Shown: positions 5,963-6,635 of the stretch, piece by piece
Position numbering within the stretch: position 1 is the stretch's first letter
How the letters are laid out: each line of letters opens with the position of its first letter
NCBI GenBank assembly: GCA_937891725.1
Contig: CALAHL010000500.1
Location: 1 to 6,635 of the forward strand
Direction of reading: 5' to 3'
Length of the DNA stretch: 6,635 nucleotides
Source: an uncultured Rhodospirillaceae bacterium
GTDB lineage: Bacteria; Pseudomonadota; Alphaproteobacteria; Thalassobaculales; Thalassobaculaceae
Notes under the pieces: model-generated
What the model was told of the DNA's origin: nothing
The model's input: only the letters and a program-made list of their open reading frames with translations
The model's database searches: none
Translations under genes and position numbers: made by a program

Positions 5963-6635
5963 ATGGTCAGCAGCAGACCTCCTCCTTATGTCACCCTGCT
6001 TCCCAGTGTGGATTGTGATCTGGGCCGGTGGCTGCTGCAGCATTATGGGGTCAGCTACAAAGAATACCCGCATGCGCCGATCTGGCACGTGATCACCCTG
6101 TTTTCGATGGGTCTGGGAAAGAACGACTACCCGGTCATCGTGCGCAAACCCAACCTGTACCCCACGATCGAGAAGATCTTCGATTACTACGAGCCGCAGG
6201 CGTCGCCCGACCGGAGTCTGCTGCCCGGTGATTTCGAGATGCGAAAGACCCTGATGGCGGCCCAACACGACTTCCGGTTCAACATGGGCACCGGGACGGT
6301 TCAGTGGGCTTATTTTCATTTCCTGCCGCACAAGAACCTGACCTGGAAATCCTTCACGACCGGGGTGCCCTGGTACGAGACTTTGACGGTCTGGGGCGCC
6401 TATCCGGTGATCAAGTATCTGATGTTCAAGGGGCTCAACCTGAGTCCGAAAGTGGCCGAGACCGGATTGGCCGCGGTTCGGGCCGGGTTTGACAAGGTCG
6501 ACGCGCTGCTCGCCGACGGGCGCAAATTTCTCTACGCCGACCGGCTGACTATCGCCGATCTGGCGTTCGCCGCGTCGGCCGCCCCAATGGTGCTGGCGAA
6601 CGGCTATCAGGGCCATCTGCCGACCATCGACAAGG
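5963..6635 (+). CDS. Glutathione S-transferase-fold protein (3' end outside window)
   Basis: An open frame of 224 codons runs from ATG 5963 through the right edge without a stop. The N-terminal 80 residues look like the thioredoxin-fold half of a GST: VTLLPSVDCDLGRWLLQHYGVSYKEYP (10-36), then YPVIVRKPNLYPTIEKIFDYYEP (56-78), with Pro57 at the cis-proline position. The C-terminal helical domain is clear in FLYADRLTIADLAFAASAAPMVL (189-211), including the N-capping TIAD motif. Residues about 90-165 are rich in aromatic and hydrophobic residues (QWAYFHFL, VPWYETLTVWGAYPVIKYLM). They form a longer inter-domain stretch than in standard GSTs. The acidic-Ser pair that usually binds the glutathione gamma-glutamyl group appears as Pro-Thr (67-68), so glutathione use is uncertain. 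A close ribosome site supports the start. The dyad-rich spacer in front suggests its own regulation. Confidence 0.8.
   Translation, partial: MVSSRPPPYVTLLPSVDCDLGRWLLQHYGVSYKEYPHAPIWHVITLFSMGLGKNDYPVIVRKPNLYPTIEKIFDYYEPQASPDRSLLPGDFEMRKTLMAAQHDFRFNMGTGTVQWAYFHFLPHKNLTWKSFTTGVPWYETLTVWGAYPVIKYLMFKGLNLSPKVAETGLAAVRAGFDKVDALLADGRKFLYADRLTIADLAFAASAAPMVLANGYQGHLPTIDK

Noticed and set aside
5791..6018. A 75-codon plus-strand frame across the spacer before the GST-fold gene
   Set aside because: It has no ribosome site, runs through the inverted repeats and overlaps the GST-fold start in another frame.
5867..6616. A 249-codon minus-strand open frame opposite the GST-fold gene
   Set aside because: The plus-strand frame carries clear GST motifs and a ribosome site. 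The minus-strand protein resembles nothing recognisable.
1..6635. Defence system, mobile element, CRISPR array or tRNA gene
   Set aside because: I saw no transposase, integrase, regular direct repeats, target-site duplications or tRNA-like cloverleaf anywhere in the window.

Overview
The window looks like ordinary chromosome from a GC-rich Gram-negative bacterium, most likely an alphaproteobacterium of the Rhodospirillales type. This is inferred from base composition, codon use and the protein families, without a database search. Genes are tightly packed, and there are no rRNA or tRNA genes, insertion sequences or CRISPR arrays. Six real genes are visible. Two of them run off the window: a regulator at the left edge and a glutathione S-transferase-fold protein at the right edge.

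Left part (1-2921). A MetR-like LysR regulator on the plus strand, missing only its first residues, ends 4 bases from the stop codon of a convergent recQ helicase gene on the minus strand. RecQ is complete, with the helicase core, the four zinc-ligand cysteines, the winged helix and one HRDC domain. Behind it, also on the minus strand, is a fumarylacetoacetate hydrolase (FAH) family enzyme gene (2922-3872). The gap of about 145 bases between these two genes holds a perfect 9-bp GC hairpin just after the FAH stop codon.

Middle part (3873-5675). A 174-base divergent spacer holds a plausible promoter for the FAH gene. It separates that gene from a plus-strand pair: a PAPS-dependent-type sulfotransferase and, 3 bases after its stop, a methyltransferase of the RsmI family (16S rRNA C1402 2'-O-methylation). 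The pair is probably cotranscribed. The RsmI protein is short: it stops where the catalytic fold ends and lacks the usual C-terminal segment of about 45 residues. It also has substitutions at two motifs that are usually conserved.

Right part (5676-6635). A 287-base spacer, visibly richer in A/T than the genes, holds four perfect inverted repeats. It leads into a GST-fold gene that stays open to the window edge.

Functionally the genes are a mix: regulation, DNA repair, small-molecule catabolism, sulfation, rRNA modification and a GST-like protein. No defence island, mobile element or clearly new system is visible. The points most worth a second look are the dyad-rich spacer before the GST gene, the shortened and divergent RsmI, and its coupling to a sulfotransferase.
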